Below, piece after piece: positions 1 to 14,400 of a DNA stretch of 64,000 bases. The position numbers were made by a program, and so were the translations under genes. The stretch comes from Rhinopomastus cyanomelas (Eukaryota > Chordata > Aves > Bucerotiformes > Rhinopomastidae). Position 1 is the stretch's first letter; the number at the start of each line of letters is the position of its first letter. The notes below the pieces were generated by a model. That model was not told where the DNA came from, searched no databases, and saw only the letters and a list, made by a program, of their open reading frames with translations. The stretch spans positions 58,223 through 122,222 of the forward strand of contig VXBP01003393.1 in NCBI GenBank assembly GCA_013400115.1. Direction: 5' to 3'.

Positions 1-3000
1 GCAGCCATTCCTTTCTGTAAGGGAAAATCAGCAATGATATGTGATGATGGAAGGCACTGCCTTCCTCAAGGACCAATTTAGCACAGCAGGGGAAGAGTAG
101 CTAAGGCAATATGCATCTCAAAGCAGGGAAAAATTAAGGGCAGGAAGAGGAAAAGTGGATTTGGAAGGGAGAATATGAGATGAAAGTAGCAGTGGTAGCC
201 ATGGGAAGGATAACCATGATAAGGACAGTGGATAAGGAGTGCAGTCCTGGCAGCCTTTGCTGGAGAGGGTGTCAGGACCGAGAAAAACTGGGATACCACA
301 AGCAGATTTGGACTCTGGAGAAGTGTGAGTTTACCAGAATAGCTGCTGCTTTGTTCCACTTCTTCCTACCTAAAGGTACAAAGGCTGTAAGAAGGTGCAT
401 TGGGTACCATGCGGAAGGGACACAGTACTGCTTCTCTTGCTGTGGGCCCAGACCCCATCATTCATCACCTCTCTGAGCACTGCACTGGGGTAAACAAACA
501 CAAGCAGCTTCTGCTCCAACATGCCTATCCCCCACAACCCAACCTAGATGAGTCCTGAGCTGATGAGAGAGCTCACACCACTACCTGTGTGCACCCACAG
601 CAGTGACTGCTGTGGGGTAGCACTGTGTGAGCAAACCCTGATCCTGTATGACCATAGGCAAGTCATTAATCTCCTGACCCCTCTGTTTTCTCCTCTCTTA
701 AATATTACTGACTTACTTCATATAGCTGAGCAGAAAACTTATTAAATCAAGAGCGTATTAAAAGTCGTGGGGAAATCCCTTCACAGCTGGTTGCTGGCAG
801 AGCTGTGGAGCTGCCTCCAAAACAATTTACAAGCCCTCCAAGCGCCTGCTGTTTGGACAAACCTTGTGGTGAATCACCTTTATCTCTTGACCTTTTGTCT
901 TTTCACAACATAACATCACAAATTCTGCCGAAATGTGTATGTTAACCCAAAACTCAGCTGAGGAGGAGCAAAGAAACCACTCCCTAAACAAACTGAATGT
1001 GATCTCTGAGAGCCCGTGTAAGGAACGTCTCACCTGCAGTGCTCAACTCTTCAACCCAAAACTTCCATTAACTAAAAGCCACCAGCTAGTCTGTCAACCT
1101 TGCCCTTGCTCCTGAGACAACTCTTCACGGTGGTTACGGATCTCGCCAGCCCACCTGGCAATACTGGCCACCTTGGCATACCCCCCAGCCTTTAGCTCCT
1201 ACCACAGGGAACCTGTGTGGTAACAGCTGGCTCTTTAACCCCGAGCACTAGACACCTCACTTGACGAGACACGAAACAGAGGCAAGCGGCTCTGACAGGT
1301 TCACAGGAAATTTTGTCTTGGTGGTCCACCACCATATTTGAAGGTTAACCCTGAACTGTTCTCAGTGTGAAAAGGACCCTAGTCCAGGGGAAACCTGAAC
1401 TCCTTTGCTGCCTGCCCCCATGATTTCTGTGATTGATTTTATATTTATCCCCGTCTTAGTTCTAATCCATCCTTCACTTATTTCATTTGCAACATTTCTA
1501 AGCCTTTTCCTGATAATCATTTTATTCCCTTGTCTTCCTTTCATTTGGCAAAGGCTGAGCTGGCAGCAAGCCCACAACATGGTCAATGACAAATCGCTAC
1601 CAGATGAAGCTGTGAGTTTTACACAGAACATTTCCTCCAGCCTCAGAACACTTTGAGGCCCAATAAAACGGCAAAACTGACTGAGAATTGCACCAGCATC
1701 AAGCTCTACATGAAAGCCTCGTCGTTACAGAGAACCGTACCGGTTCTCCAAGCCGTGAGTCAAGTAACTGAGGTAGAGAAGCCCCAGACAATCTGCAGAG
1801 GCAGAGGCAGCATCAGCAACCCATGTTCACAGCCGGTCCCCCTGCGGGGGTCTAACACTTGCTGCCTCACTGCCAGCACCGAAAGGCTCTTTATTCCCCT
1901 GGAAAGGCAGCAGCCGTGGAGACACAAGCCCCACAAGGAGCAGGAATGCCCCTCGTGTCCACCCTTTCCCAAGGTAAAGACAGGGAGCTGAGGCAAGTGA
2001 CCTCCCTGCTGCCTGGGAGCTTTCCCAGCACAGTCACAGCACGGTCCCCGCGAGCCAGCACCCTGGGCCAGAGCAGCATGCTGCCAGAACTCACTGCTGC
2101 TGACAGCTACAGCGAATCCTCCTCTACAGGGCACATCCCCCTGAAGGCGATGGAAAGGTGGGATAATGTTGTGATCAGAGAGAAGGATTTTTCTCCTGCA
2201 GGACAATGTTTCTTTCTCCTGGGAGTCCTCCCTGCAGTCTCTGTGAACCCAGCAGTGAAGCCACCATGTATGAAGGGTGACTGTTTTCCTGAACCTTGTT
2301 CCATCCTCGCAGGGCTGATACCACAGGACACCACCTTTTGCTGCCCACCATTACCGAGATGTGCCCTCTTGTGAAAAGGCTGCTGCTCCTTGTGCCAGGT
2401 AGGTGCTTTCAATCAACCTTTGGAGCTCACGCGCAGAGTTCTGTTTCTTTATATCTTTGTACAGAGGTCTGGGTTTCTCTGTACAGTGATTCTAAAGGAG
2501 ATCCAGAGTGATAAATTGGATGCAAACTGGGACCATGCTGAGTCACGTAACGCCGGCTAAGCAAAGCCTGGCTGCAGCCAGAACCAACAGACACACGGTG
2601 AAGCCAGCAGAGTCCCAAACAGCGAACGGAAGCAGAGCCCTTCCCGAATTTTCAAGGCGAATGATAGAGTCACGCAATGAATGTTTAAAACAAAAGTCAG
2701 AGGGAAAGGAAAAGCTCTGTGGACCCTGATGCCACACGTCTTGTTTTCCACAATCACTGAAGAACCAGTCCCTGAGGTGGGGTAGTGCATGAGGTACCGA
2801 GCGGTTGTGTGCACCGACACCCAGCACACACCGGGCTTGCTTGGCTGCTTCTGATTTCAGCCCTCGTTCACTAAGGACTTAATTTGGCATTCAGAGCATG
2901 GCTGGGACAACGTGTGGCCACCTAACAGGCTAGTACACCTTTAGGCTTCTCTGACTCCAAGGAACTATGGAACTGAGCAGCATGGGGGTTGCGCAGCAGA

Positions 3001-6000
3001 AAGCCCATGAGAGGTCACATGGGGTTAGGTTTGGGTGTTTCATGAACAATCCCACATACACTTCCTTCATAAAGGCTGAAAGCCTGTGCCAGTCTCACCG
3101 GCCGGCCATGAGGCAGCTCATCTCCACTGAACAGGACACTCAGGGTTTGGGTGTTCAGGACACCTGCAACCCACCAGCCTGCAGGGACCCGGGCCAGCAC
3201 CCATGTGCTGCTCAAGAGTCAGAGGGGACAGAGACAGCCTTGCAGCTGCCCACAGCATGAGGTCCAGGCCAGGACCATCAAGAGGAGTTTGTGGTGATAG
3301 GCGGCAGTAGGACAAGTGCAAGCCCCTCCTCTGCTAGGACTGAGTGCCAGCGGGTAAGCAGGACATCAGTGCAAACACAGGAGAGGCTCAGTCAGTCACC
3401 TCGTGAGGATACTCATGTAAACTCTCTGGGGCCACTACTCTTCTACATGTTTTGCTTTCTTTAAACATCTTTGACATTGGGCATCACTGTATCCTTTCAG
3501 CCCCCTCAGCTTGCAGACCCTTCCCTGGTGGGCCACGGGCCAGGCCCAGCCAGTTGGGGCAGAAGAGGTGCTGGGAACCCACTGCAAGCTCCCTACTATG
3601 GACCCCTGTGGGGCAGGACCCCTACGTGCATGACACCCAGCATCCGCAAGCTCCAGCACACAGGGGACAGGGGACCACAGCACTGAAACTGCAGCGGGCT
3701 GCTACATAGAGGTGAGGGAAACTTCAAAGGGTCAAGTCCAGACAACACTTTCCTGTCTGGGGGAGTCATATGAAGAACAGGAGAGGAGAGCAGGGGAAGC
3801 CTGTCAACCTCCATTGGGCACAGGTAATGAATGGTACGGGGTAATTTCTCCTGATAATGTCACCGGAAGAGGAAATCCTGCAGACTAAACTCATTAAGGT
3901 CTGAGGGGCTCTTTCTGCAGGAAGGAGGAGTTTGTCTGAGTGGGGGAGCATCCCTCGTGGCACACAGATTGAAAGCTCTCGGGGCTTCCTCCTTTGGCAA
4001 ATGTTAGTTCCTACAGCTGGGCTTCTCACTTTGGAGTCAAAACCATGTCTCCCTCCAAAAAGCCCTCCCTCATAAAAGAACCCAAAACAATGAAGAGAAG
4101 GTGCAGACTGATGCTCAAGAACCACTAATTTAGAGGCATTTGAGCAACTTTCCGTCACTGGTGCTTCTGGGTCTAGCAAGCCCGTAAATAAGACACTGCA
4201 TTTCCATAAGTGCTTGTTCCAGGGGCTGTAACATGTAATGCAGATATTTCCACTGGCTTTAGACCAAGACCTGAAGCCAAGGCTTTCCAAGTACTCTATG
4301 GGCAGTGGTGGAATAGTCCTCAACAGCTCTTCACCAAAAGGCAGCACCATTTGCCAAGTCCTAACACTGTTACCCATGGAGGACAACTAAGGCACATCCA
4401 GGCTCAGCACCCAGCTCTCCCCTCCTTCATGAATCTGGAGGTCAGGACCAGGTCCCCTGTGGCTCTGGCAGGAGGCGGCACCACAGCACTGGACTGCCCA
4501 TCAGATGAACAGCCTGTGGCATTGCCAGCCCGGCAACCACCAGCCACTTTGACCGTGATAAGCCACACACACCACAGGGCTCGATGGTTTGTCCCACACG
4601 TGCTCTCTGACTTCTAGGCTGCTGCTGCAGGCTTGTCTGCGTATTGGTAACAGGTCTGGAGAAAATGTGCAAGTTCCTCTGCTTCAGAGCACAGCAGCAA
4701 GGCTTAGCCAGCTCGGTCTGGCAGAAGAGTGCCCCTGATTTCAGAAGCAATGCAGCCTGAGCACTGACATCTTACCAGAAAACACTGGAGTGGTACAACA
4801 GCTGAAATGAGATAAAGTCTGCGTGACCAGCCTTTCACTGGCAAATCCTTCCAGAAGCAATTCACTCAAAAACACCAGACAACACTTTCTAAAGGCATGT
4901 CCACACTCTAAAACGATGGGCAGTAGCCCGGCTGGCACTCGGCTCTGCCCTCTTACAGGGTGGCCATTTACTGGGGTTTACTGTATCTTGGCCTCAGCTC
5001 CTCTCCTGCATCAGCAAAGCCATCAGACTCAGCCAGCTTCCCACCCGTGTTTGGAGAGTTATGCAGAGAAGCTGAAGGGCAAGAATCAACTCAATGGTTC
5101 AAGAAACTGAGCTTCATCTCAAAACAAATAATCATGACTTTACATCAACACCAGCCAGAGCACTTCTGATGAGCACATACCTCAGAACACAGCAGCTTGT
5201 CACAAGTGAAACCACTTGGGGAGAAATATGTCATTTTTGGGGAATATCAGTGTTAGAATAAAGATGAAGAGAAAGAATTTCCAGCAAAACAAAACATTCT
5301 ATACCCATCTATATATTTTTCAGGGTTTGAAACCAATGCTGTCCAATAAACTGTAAAATACAAGGCCAGCTTGTCAATGAAGTGTTTTGGTTTTGTTAAT
5401 CAGACAAAAAGCTGTTCCAGAATGAAAGGCTGGAATCATAAACTTCACACGAAACCAAAAGCTCTGTACCTGCACTGCTGGGCTGCAAAGCTTTCCCCCT
5501 GCTCATGGATTACACTCTTTCACTCGGCACATCTAAAACGTCAGCAGAGCCAGAGCTTTTCAGAGAAACATATGTATTTCATCTGCACACATGCACACTG
5601 CCCCGAGAAACTTGGGATCTGCAGAGAGAAGCCCAGTCTTGCGGTTGTTGCTCAGCCTGAAGGCAGTAGGCACTTTGACAGATGAAGCTCATGGGCTGCT
5701 CGTGAGCAAGGCTTAACCTTCTGCGCTTGTCATCACTGGACATGCAGGCAGCTCATGCATCCACAAGTGTAAGTAACACGTTGTATGAACGAAACCATTT
5801 GTCTAGGGTGGCCTTTCTTAGAAATGAAAGACAGAATTAAGAGGAGCATGAACTGTCTGAGAACACAGTGAATTGACTCGCTGTGACGCCAGCTTAGGAC
5901 GGATGGTTTAGCTCAGAGCTGGTCTGCTGTGTACAGAATCAGTCAAAAAGCCTCAGAGGCTGGGGTCCATCTTGCCAAGTAAAACAAGCACCCTTTCTCT

Positions 6001-9000
6001 GCCAAACAGGTACGTGCACACGCAGCCCGCACAGCACATCTCTGGATCCATCTGCAGGACTGTGCAGCCCACTCCTCTCTGAGAAAAGAGCCAGTCCATA
6101 GCCCGTGCTCTAACTCACTGCTGCTTCACACACCCCACCAGCCCAAGAAAAATCATTGTGCAAGAACACGGTTCTCACACCCCACCATGAGAGCCAGCAC
6201 CCTCAGCCCTGGCCATCCCCAGAGCCCCCCACAGCCCACCGCGGTGCCAGCAATGGCCACCCAGCATGGCTCCCCACAGGCCAAGGCACCGGGCTTGCCA
6301 GCATAAGGCTCCTCTGACAATTGGACCACAAGACGTCATGGGGATTAGAGCACATTTTCCACTCAGACCTCTGGAACTGGATATTGTGCTAAATCTCCCA
6401 TCACCAAACATGAGGCAAGTGGCTGTGATGGCAGGAATGACTGCTGAAGGCACTGGGAGCCATTGACTTGGGGACCCACTAGTTTAGATGGTGTCCTGTG
6501 CCAATGGCAGCAGGCCCAGGCCTGTCCCCATCGAAGTCAATCGATCCCTTGTCTTCACCCTGAGCAAGGTGAGCCCAGCGTGAGGCTGGCAGGGGTCTGA
6601 ACCACATTTAGTCAGATGCACACGCGGATTGTTGAGTTCTTACATGCGGCTGCTGGAAGAGGCTTCAGATTGCAGGGCAGAGCGCTGACCAGGCAGAGAA
6701 CCAGCTATGAAACCGACTCTCAGACACCGTGTGTACGCAAGATCCATCCCCAGGACCGCTTATTAGTGTTGCAAACTGTACGCGTGCAACCTTAAAACAA
6801 GCCCTTCTTCCGGTATCCCGTTCGCAGAGGAAGGTACAACCCCCCTTAAGTGGATCCTTTAGTCTTCCAATGGCCTCCTAAAGCAACTGTTCTAATTTGG
6901 GCATTTAAATGGAAGGAAGCATAGGTGTGTGAGCCAGAACGTATTTAAAGCACCATTTCTGTTCTCCAAGCTGCTCTAATTCTGGTTCCTTCTTTGTTCC
7001 CGACGACAATCTTTAAAGCACTTCACATCAGATCTAGGAGCCTGTGCTTACACCTAGACATCACCTCACACCTGACACAACAAGAGCAGATCCCGCACCC
7101 ACATGGCCCAGGGACTCTCTGCGTGGGAAGATGGTGCTTCGGGTGACCCTGGGAAAGCTAGGATCTCATCTCTGGTGGTCCAAACTGAGTGTAGGCTCCT
7201 TGCACACCTTAACGTGTACCTTGTTAAAGACTAATGCAAACCCTAACAAATACACTTTGTGGGATCTGATCTCAGCTGATCTCCTACATTATGAATGTTT
7301 TGTTGCTGTTGTATAACTGTTCTCTGAAAATAAGGCAGAAGGAATGGCCCTCCTCATCCTCCATGAAAAAGTGAGACTGTGGGACTGTGAGGATGCAGCT
7401 GCAGAGGCTGCCCTGTGTCAACTACTGTTATGAAAACCCAGGTGGTGCTTTTCATACAGTGGACAGGAACACTACATGAAAGCACACAGCGGAGAAAAAC
7501 AAGTCCATTTGTCAAACCAAACTGGTGAAAGCGTAGTGGCTTCTAATTTTCACTGATAGTAAAAACGGTCTGCCTACCACAGCATCTCTGAAGCCCTGCA
7601 ATACAGCAGAGCTGGAAAGAAGGGATGCACTGAGCAGAACATCTTTAGAGATAGGAGCTGCATAAAAAGCAGGATGTGTGATACATGTAACCTTACTACT
7701 TCAGACTGATCCTATGAATGACTTTGTTTCCTCTGTTTTAAAACCATTTTCTTCTAGTTGAATAAAAATGTTATTGTACATGAGGTCTTAATCATATAAT
7801 TAGTAACAACAAATTAAAATGAATTAATCTCTTTCTGATTTATTTGGCTTTCAGTGATAAATAAGAAGTACACAAAGCACAATTAAGTCATTTTGAGACC
7901 TCTCTTTAGCTCCTAATCATGAATTGCTGCATCCAGATAAAAAAACAAAACCAAGCAAAGCTTTTTATTTGGTGTGAGCTGAGAGGGGTGTGGAGCTCAC
8001 AGTCCCCACTGATTCCAAGGGAAATACTTCCACTGCCTGTTAGGAAGTAATTAGGAGCAATTGGTGCAAGGAAACTTTAACTGCCCTGTATGGCATACAG
8101 GGGGATATCAGCCTAAGGACAAGGAAGGTCTGATCCTTGTTATGAAAAAGCAAGCTAGAAATGCTTTGTTGACCTGTGCTGCCATCTCCCTCTTGTTTGG
8201 TACCAACACCTCTGCAGGGCATATCACTCCAGTTCTGTTCAGTTTTGTCCAGTTTTAAGCATCCAGAAAGATCCCCAACATGCTTCTCTTGCTAAGACAT
8301 TGCACACATCCAGGTAACAACCAGATACGTGGCCCACAGACCCTGTCTGAGGAGACTCTCAAAGCCCTTGCTCTGGAGACATGAGCAAAAGAAAAACATG
8401 AGCAAGGAAGGTACCTCATCTGGCAAGGTGGCAAGAGTGTCACCAACTCTGTGTCCACTCAAGAGGTGCTGTCATAGACCAGACCAGCCATCTAGTCACT
8501 GCAGGGCTGAACCCTAGCTAGGACCTCTGCCTACTGCACAAGCCTTCCTTGTGGTTAGGCAGGCCCAGGGTGTCTGCTGCACCAATCATCACTCTAAGCC
8601 TACCTTTGCTACTCATTCGTTACGGGAAGGAGCGCATTACGACCCCTCCTTTGGCCATTAGATGTAATAGCTGTGTCTGGTCAGTCTCCATTCTTCTGTG
8701 TATGTATCTAGCCACACATACTGCAGCTGAATAGCACCTTCACATCTTCTAGCACTGAATAGAATCCGCATGGCCTCCTCCTCTCCCTCTGCAGAGACAC
8801 AGCAGTCTGACATGCTTGCTAGGGTATCCTGCATATCCCATTTAACAAGAGCACTCAGACATAGAGCCGCATTGTAAGTCTCGGCCCATTCCTCTGTGAG
8901 AACCTGGGGCACATCAGACACCAGTATGAAACCTCCCACCCTCGAACCCTGGCATGAGCTGCAGATACAGCAAATGGAATAGCGTGAAGAAAGGATGAAT

Positions 9001-11459
9001 GCAATCTCCACCTCTGAACTCGGCGATTTTGTCTTACAAGAAAATGCAGGTTCCCGAAACAAGAGCGCAGAGCAGATGTGAAAGCAGCAGAAACCACTGC
9101 GGAGCATTAACCGTAAAACAAGGCAGAGCGGGGCCACGTCTCCCACACCTGCAGGAGGCAAAACCCAGCAGAACCCAGTGACAACACAGCTACTGCTGTG
9201 GTGGCACAAGGCAGGCAGGCTCTCAGGGAGTCAGCGTTCTGCTCACCAAAACCATCAACTCCAGCATGACTGGTCTCAATGTACTGGGAGCCTTTCAGTA
9301 AGGAGTGGGACAATGTCAAGCCTGCAGTTGTGTGGGCTGCTGAGCACATGCCTGTTGGAAATTGCGTCTCAATGCGTGAGGGGCTGGTTGCTGCAATCTA
9401 AGTGTTTGGGTATAAGCAACGCAGCTGTAGGACAGTGTTAGTGTCACTGTCTGTATAACCCTGATGGCAAGGCAGCACTCCACTGAATTCAGAGTTTTCT
9501 TTCATCCCACTAAACCCTTTCTCCATGAGACTTAGATCAATAATTTTTCTCCTGCTCAAGCACCAACATTCAGATAGTGCTAAGCAACAGCAAAACGCTA
9601 GACAGTGAAGTGCTGCTTTATTTGCCCGGTTTTCCAGATAACCAGCCACAGCTGACTCATGTTTGAGTGTTTGTACAGATTAAAACATACAGCTGCCCTT
9701 ACAATCTCCAGTGATTCCCTCTGTCACTCTCTCCTCCTTCGTGCAACATCAGGCTGAAGCAATGAACAGATTATCATCTGATCACTAGTAAGAACATTAA
9801 TCTTCTTTATGACTTTTTTTGCAGTGTACAAAGAGTACTGAGAGATCACAGAGAGAGAGTGACAGCTCCTGGGCTCCGCAAACGGGACGAGCTGCTTTGT
9901 GTGGAACTGTGAGGTGAACAAAACTGTTCCCATTGGTGGAACCAGAACATTTTTGCTGTTTAATGTGTCCTGTTGCTTTTTTCTTCTTGTTTTATGTGAA
10001 CTCAGTGAAATAATTCCTTGCTGCCCTTCAAAAGCAGAGACACAGTAGCCAGTGATGCACTGACCACATTAAGAGTCGGATGGGATGCAGATCCCCAACA
10101 GTTATAGCCAGGGTACACAGCACAGTGCTTCTTCCTGAAGCTGCAACGTGCTCATAGACCAAAGATGCACTTGAATACAGCCTATCTCAGCTAACTGCTC
10201 GAAACAGGCAAGTGGATGAAGGCGCTTGTGTTACAGTTACACGGCATCTCCCCTCTCCTGTCCCCTGCCTAGAAGTGCTGCACGGTGCTCAAGCACTAAA
10301 CTTCACAGAACTCGATGTCTGGGCAGAACCACATACTCCCTGGGTGCCTCACTCTCCCGAGAGCAACGCCGCTGGCACCGGCTAATCTTCCTGCTTGGTT
10401 CTGAGTGTCAGTCAGGCGTTAGCACAGCCACAAGAGTACAAACACCACAAACAGGAATAATGTTCCTTGTTTCTGCACTGAGCACCTGGAGCCTCTACAC
10501 TGTTCAAAGAAATGTATTTTATTTCAGAGAACTACAGTAGCACTTTGTACACACCATCCACACAACTGTAAATCTCAGTTCCTTACTTGTAAACACACGC
10601 AGACACTTCGGCAGTTGTAACCCGTGGGCTGCAGCCCGGGATCTTGTTTCCGCGGTTTTCAGATCTGCCGTGAATGAATTACCTGTGCTCTGGAGCTCCC
10701 TTCCAAACATGTCCACTCAGTAAACAAAGAGTCTCTGGCTAGGCAGCCCCAAACGCGTTTGGCTTTGAACAGACATTTTCATTTTAACGCACACACTGAA
10801 CTTCGCATCGACGCGCAAAGCCCTAAATTACTTGGGGGCAGCTTTGAGAGCGAAACTCAGTGAATCTGCCCTTCAGTTCGCATCACAAAGAGCAGCCCTT
10901 CATACTGACACGGAACATCCCAGCACTGCGGGTGCAGGAACGTGCTCTGAGGATTATCACTACTTTAATCACATAGAAACCAAAGCCATTCGCATCTCTG
11001 TGCAACAGCCAAAATGTTCACCAGTAGTAACTACTTGGAGACGAAAGAACTCAAGTGTCTGAGACAGGACACCTTCACGACTCCTGGCTTTCACCAAGCT
11101 GCGTACTACTTGGCGAAAAGTCCCCTGAACATGTCTGCAGCTGAGCTCTGGAAAACTGAAATCCAGACACTTTAAAAGCCCTGAATAAATCTGAAGCAAA
11201 AGCATTCCAAAGGCTGTGCTGTGCTCAGTGCCCACTGTCTGTGGAAGACAGCGCTAAGGACCACAACACGTCTCCTGCACACTAGAGTGTGGCCTTGGAC
11301 ACTGGAAAGAGGCGGGATTTGATCCCGAGATAGCAAATACGGTTTTCCTTCAGAAAGGCATCTGCTCTGCTGGGGGCCCGGGCAGTTTTCACTGGCCAAA
11401 AGAGGGAACTTGCCGTGCCTGCCCCGGTACAGTGGTGCTTGGTGCTCAGCGGTCTGATT
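1..11459. other. Intergenic DNA upstream of LHX8, no gene recognised
   Basis: I see no convincing coding exon, RNA gene or recognisable interspersed repeat here. Open frames are short, overlap on both strands and lack any protein signature, as expected by chance. The base composition is ordinary until about 11460, where CpG density rises sharply. One AT-rich block near 7690-7960 with homeodomain-type motifs is listed separately. Distal LHX8 regulatory elements could lie here, but that is inference from position only. Confidence 0.6.
7690..7960. promoter_or_regulatory. AT-rich block with clustered TAAT motifs, candidate distal enhancer
   Basis: This stretch is clearly more AT-rich than its surroundings. 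It contains TAATTA at 7797-7802, ATTAA/ATTAAT motifs near 7812-7828, AATTAAG near 7881 and TAATCATGAATT near 7914. TAATTA-type cores are bound by homeodomain proteins, including LIM-homeodomain factors. It lies about 9 kb upstream of the LHX8 start codon. An enhancer role is inference; AT-rich neutral DNA would also show such motifs. Confidence 0.25.
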
Positions 11460-14400
11460 CAAAGGAAGGCGAGGGTCCCATAGGCCGTGTGCCCTGGACT
11501 CTGTGCCAGCCCTGAGCCCCGGCTCTCTGCGCCGATCACGGCGAGGCGAGGGACGAATCGTTCGACTGAGAGAAGGTCCGCGGAGCACCGCCGGGCTGCC
11601 CAGCCAGGTCCCGGTTCTGCGGTGGATGTCGGAGTCGGCCGTCGAGCCACTCCCGGGTCCCGCCGCGGACAAGTAGGACATAAGTCCCATCTCGGGCCCG
11701 CAGCGGGTCCGACCGGCGGAGCCGACGAGTAGGACCGGTGCCGCTCGCCACCTGCTCCCGAGCCTCCTTTTCGCATTTCCCGCGCCGCTGCCCTGAGCTC
11801 ACGGGGCTGCCTGAAGGCGCCCGGAGTCACCGATGCCGCGGGGACCTGTGCTGTCCCCCAGGGCCGGCAACGGCGGGGGATCCCCGGGGGAGGATGCATG
11901 GGGTCTGGGGCAGTGCGAAACCGTGCGAGGGGAAGCGGGATGCCGGGAGGGAGGCGGTGCGGGGCCGGGGGACACTGGGGGGGCAGTACGGGAGTCGACG
12001 GTGTGAGTGCAGATGTGATGGTGTGATGCGCGCCCTGACCCGGGAGCGTTTCCACCGCACCTGCTCGGCGTGCCACCGCAGCCCACCCGCCCGTTCTGCC
12101 GGGCGAGCTGTAAAGAGACGTCGGTGGCTGCCCGACCCCGGCGATGGGATCAGAGCGAGGGCAGAGCTCGCTCATCCGGGGCCTTTTCCTGTTGCCGCAG
12201 CCCCCTGGAAGCTTCGCAAAAGCCCGTCCCGGGGGGAAGTCCTGCGGTACGGCCCCTTTGGAGGGTCCCTGTGCCCATCGGGGGCGGTCGAGAGAGTTGC
12301 AAACGGTGCGAACTGCGGAGCGCCCCTCCGTCCCGCCTGCCGGCTCGTTCTCCTGCCCCAGCGGTCTTTATTGATCGCATCAACGAAAGTGAAAGGAGTG
12401 AAGCGAGCATATACGATAGCTCAGGGGAACGTTTCAAGCCCTTCGGCACGGAACTGTCACTCTCACAGAACATTTCACCTGAAAACATTCCGCAAGCTCT
12501 GCAGCTGTGCATTCACGAACAACCCCCCGACGGCTCCCATTTCGGTTTCGTCCTCCAGTACGTTAAGGGCAAAACGCTCTTTTACGTAATTGGTAAGCTG
12601 CTCTTATGTCCTCTGTCCCTGACGGCAGGACAGAGCGACACAATTAGCACAGATGCTCAGAATGTCAACTTCGAAGTCAAGTGCTCGCCGCCACTTCAGG
12701 AACACGTAGGTGCCTCGATGAATTCGAGCACGCACAGGTTGCACCCAGATAGTTTGTTCCTAGTGCAAGAGACCAAGGGGTAAAATACGTAGATCTGAGT
12801 AAATGAACCAAAATTATTGCAGTTACACACTGGGGCGCCGAAATGATGGCCCGCGCTCTAGAAAGACGGGTCCGTGCTCTAAAAAGACGTAGGACTGCAT
12901 CCCTCTAACTCCCCTCTCGCCCTCTGCCTCCCAACCCCAGCACTCTGTTTTTTTTTTCCTGTAGGGGAGAAAAAAAAAGTAAATTGCATCAAGTTCTGGA
13001 TGTTGGTGAGGGAACCACTGGCTCAGGAATCCAGCTAGGGAATATAAACTTTTCCCCTTGACTGCTCTGGTCATTCACTATTAACACGGAGCTCCACACC
13101 GGAACGGCCATGGAGAGAAGCCACATGTGTGTGGCTTCAGAAGCTTCTGGACCAACAAGCCGGAGACAGACAGCCTGGCCCAAGGAAAGTGCGTTGCACT
13201 GACTGGGAAGACAAGTCATTGGTAAGAGACTCAGCTCGTTTAATTTTCCTTAACTCAGCCCAGACCCAAGAATTCAGGGCTAGCCCAAACGTTGCAGCTT
13301 TTACCCGTGGCAGCAGCCAGCGGGGATGCACGATCCCAAAGAGAGAGCCCAGGAGTGCTGGCTCGGGTTCCTCGCCTGTCTTCCAGTGCCCGGAGAGGCC
13401 CTAGAGCCCTGGATAGATGCGGTGGTGTGCAGATGGAAAACCTCCGGATAGCGGCAGGTGTGCCGACAGCAAAGCTGGGACCAGAATATGGCTGAGATCA
13501 GCTAGGGGAGCTGGCACCCGCACTTCCAGCCACAGAGCAGGCACCGGGAAGAGCAGGCGGTGGGGGGTAGCCGTCGGATTCCGCAGCTGGGCCGGCCCGC
13601 AGAGAGCGCCCGGCAGAACCGCAGGGCCAGCGGTGCAGGGGGGTCGGCGGAGCACGATCCGCCGCTCCCTCGGCAGCGAAACGCTCGTCCCGCCGTGTCC
13701 CACCGCCACCACCAGGAACGCGGTGGTCAGCGCAAGGGAGGGTCACCGGTCGCCGTCGGGCAGATCGGGGCCAAGCACGATGCGGGATTGCATCGCCCGG
13801 GCGTCGACCACAGTCTTGTCCTCCAGGAACAGCCGTGGCTGGACGGCCCGACTTAGCGCGGCCCTGGTCCCCGTGCCAGTCTTTAATCTGAGCACAACGC
13901 CATTGTAATTCCTCACGGGCTACGTTTTATCGGGAGAACCAGTTTCTCTGGCACACCCCCGAGAGACCCGTCCAGCCACATGCACTTGCACGGCGGTGCC
14001 GTCCTCGATGAAGGAGTGCCAGCCGCTCCTCGCTAGATCAAGCCCGGTTCGTGGTGCTCGGTATTTTCTTCGCGCGGTGCCGAATCGTGTTTCAGAGACC
14101 TACGCGCAACCGAGGAGCGCTCCAACCCACTCGCATCCTCGCATTGCTGCTGTGAGAGGAATCAGAACCAGCCGCAGTGCCCCCGTCGGGAGCTCCCACG
14201 AGAGCCTCCTGCTCTGCTCGCAGCCCCGCCAGGACGAGGCCGAGGCCCCTGGGAGGTCACCGCCCCCCTCTCCCGCCTCTCCATCTGCAGGGCCCGGCTC
14301 CCCGAGGGGTTAAAGCAGCACCAGAGCCGGGCGTCTCTCCGGTGCGGAGACACGGCTGCAGGCAGACGAGGACGAGCATGAATGGGAACGTCTCTAAATC

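Noticed and set aside
12947..12978. T-run followed by an A-run (T about 10, A 8) as a possible processed retrogene tail or polyadenylation site
   Set aside because: No adjacent coding similarity, target-site duplication or repeat body was seen.
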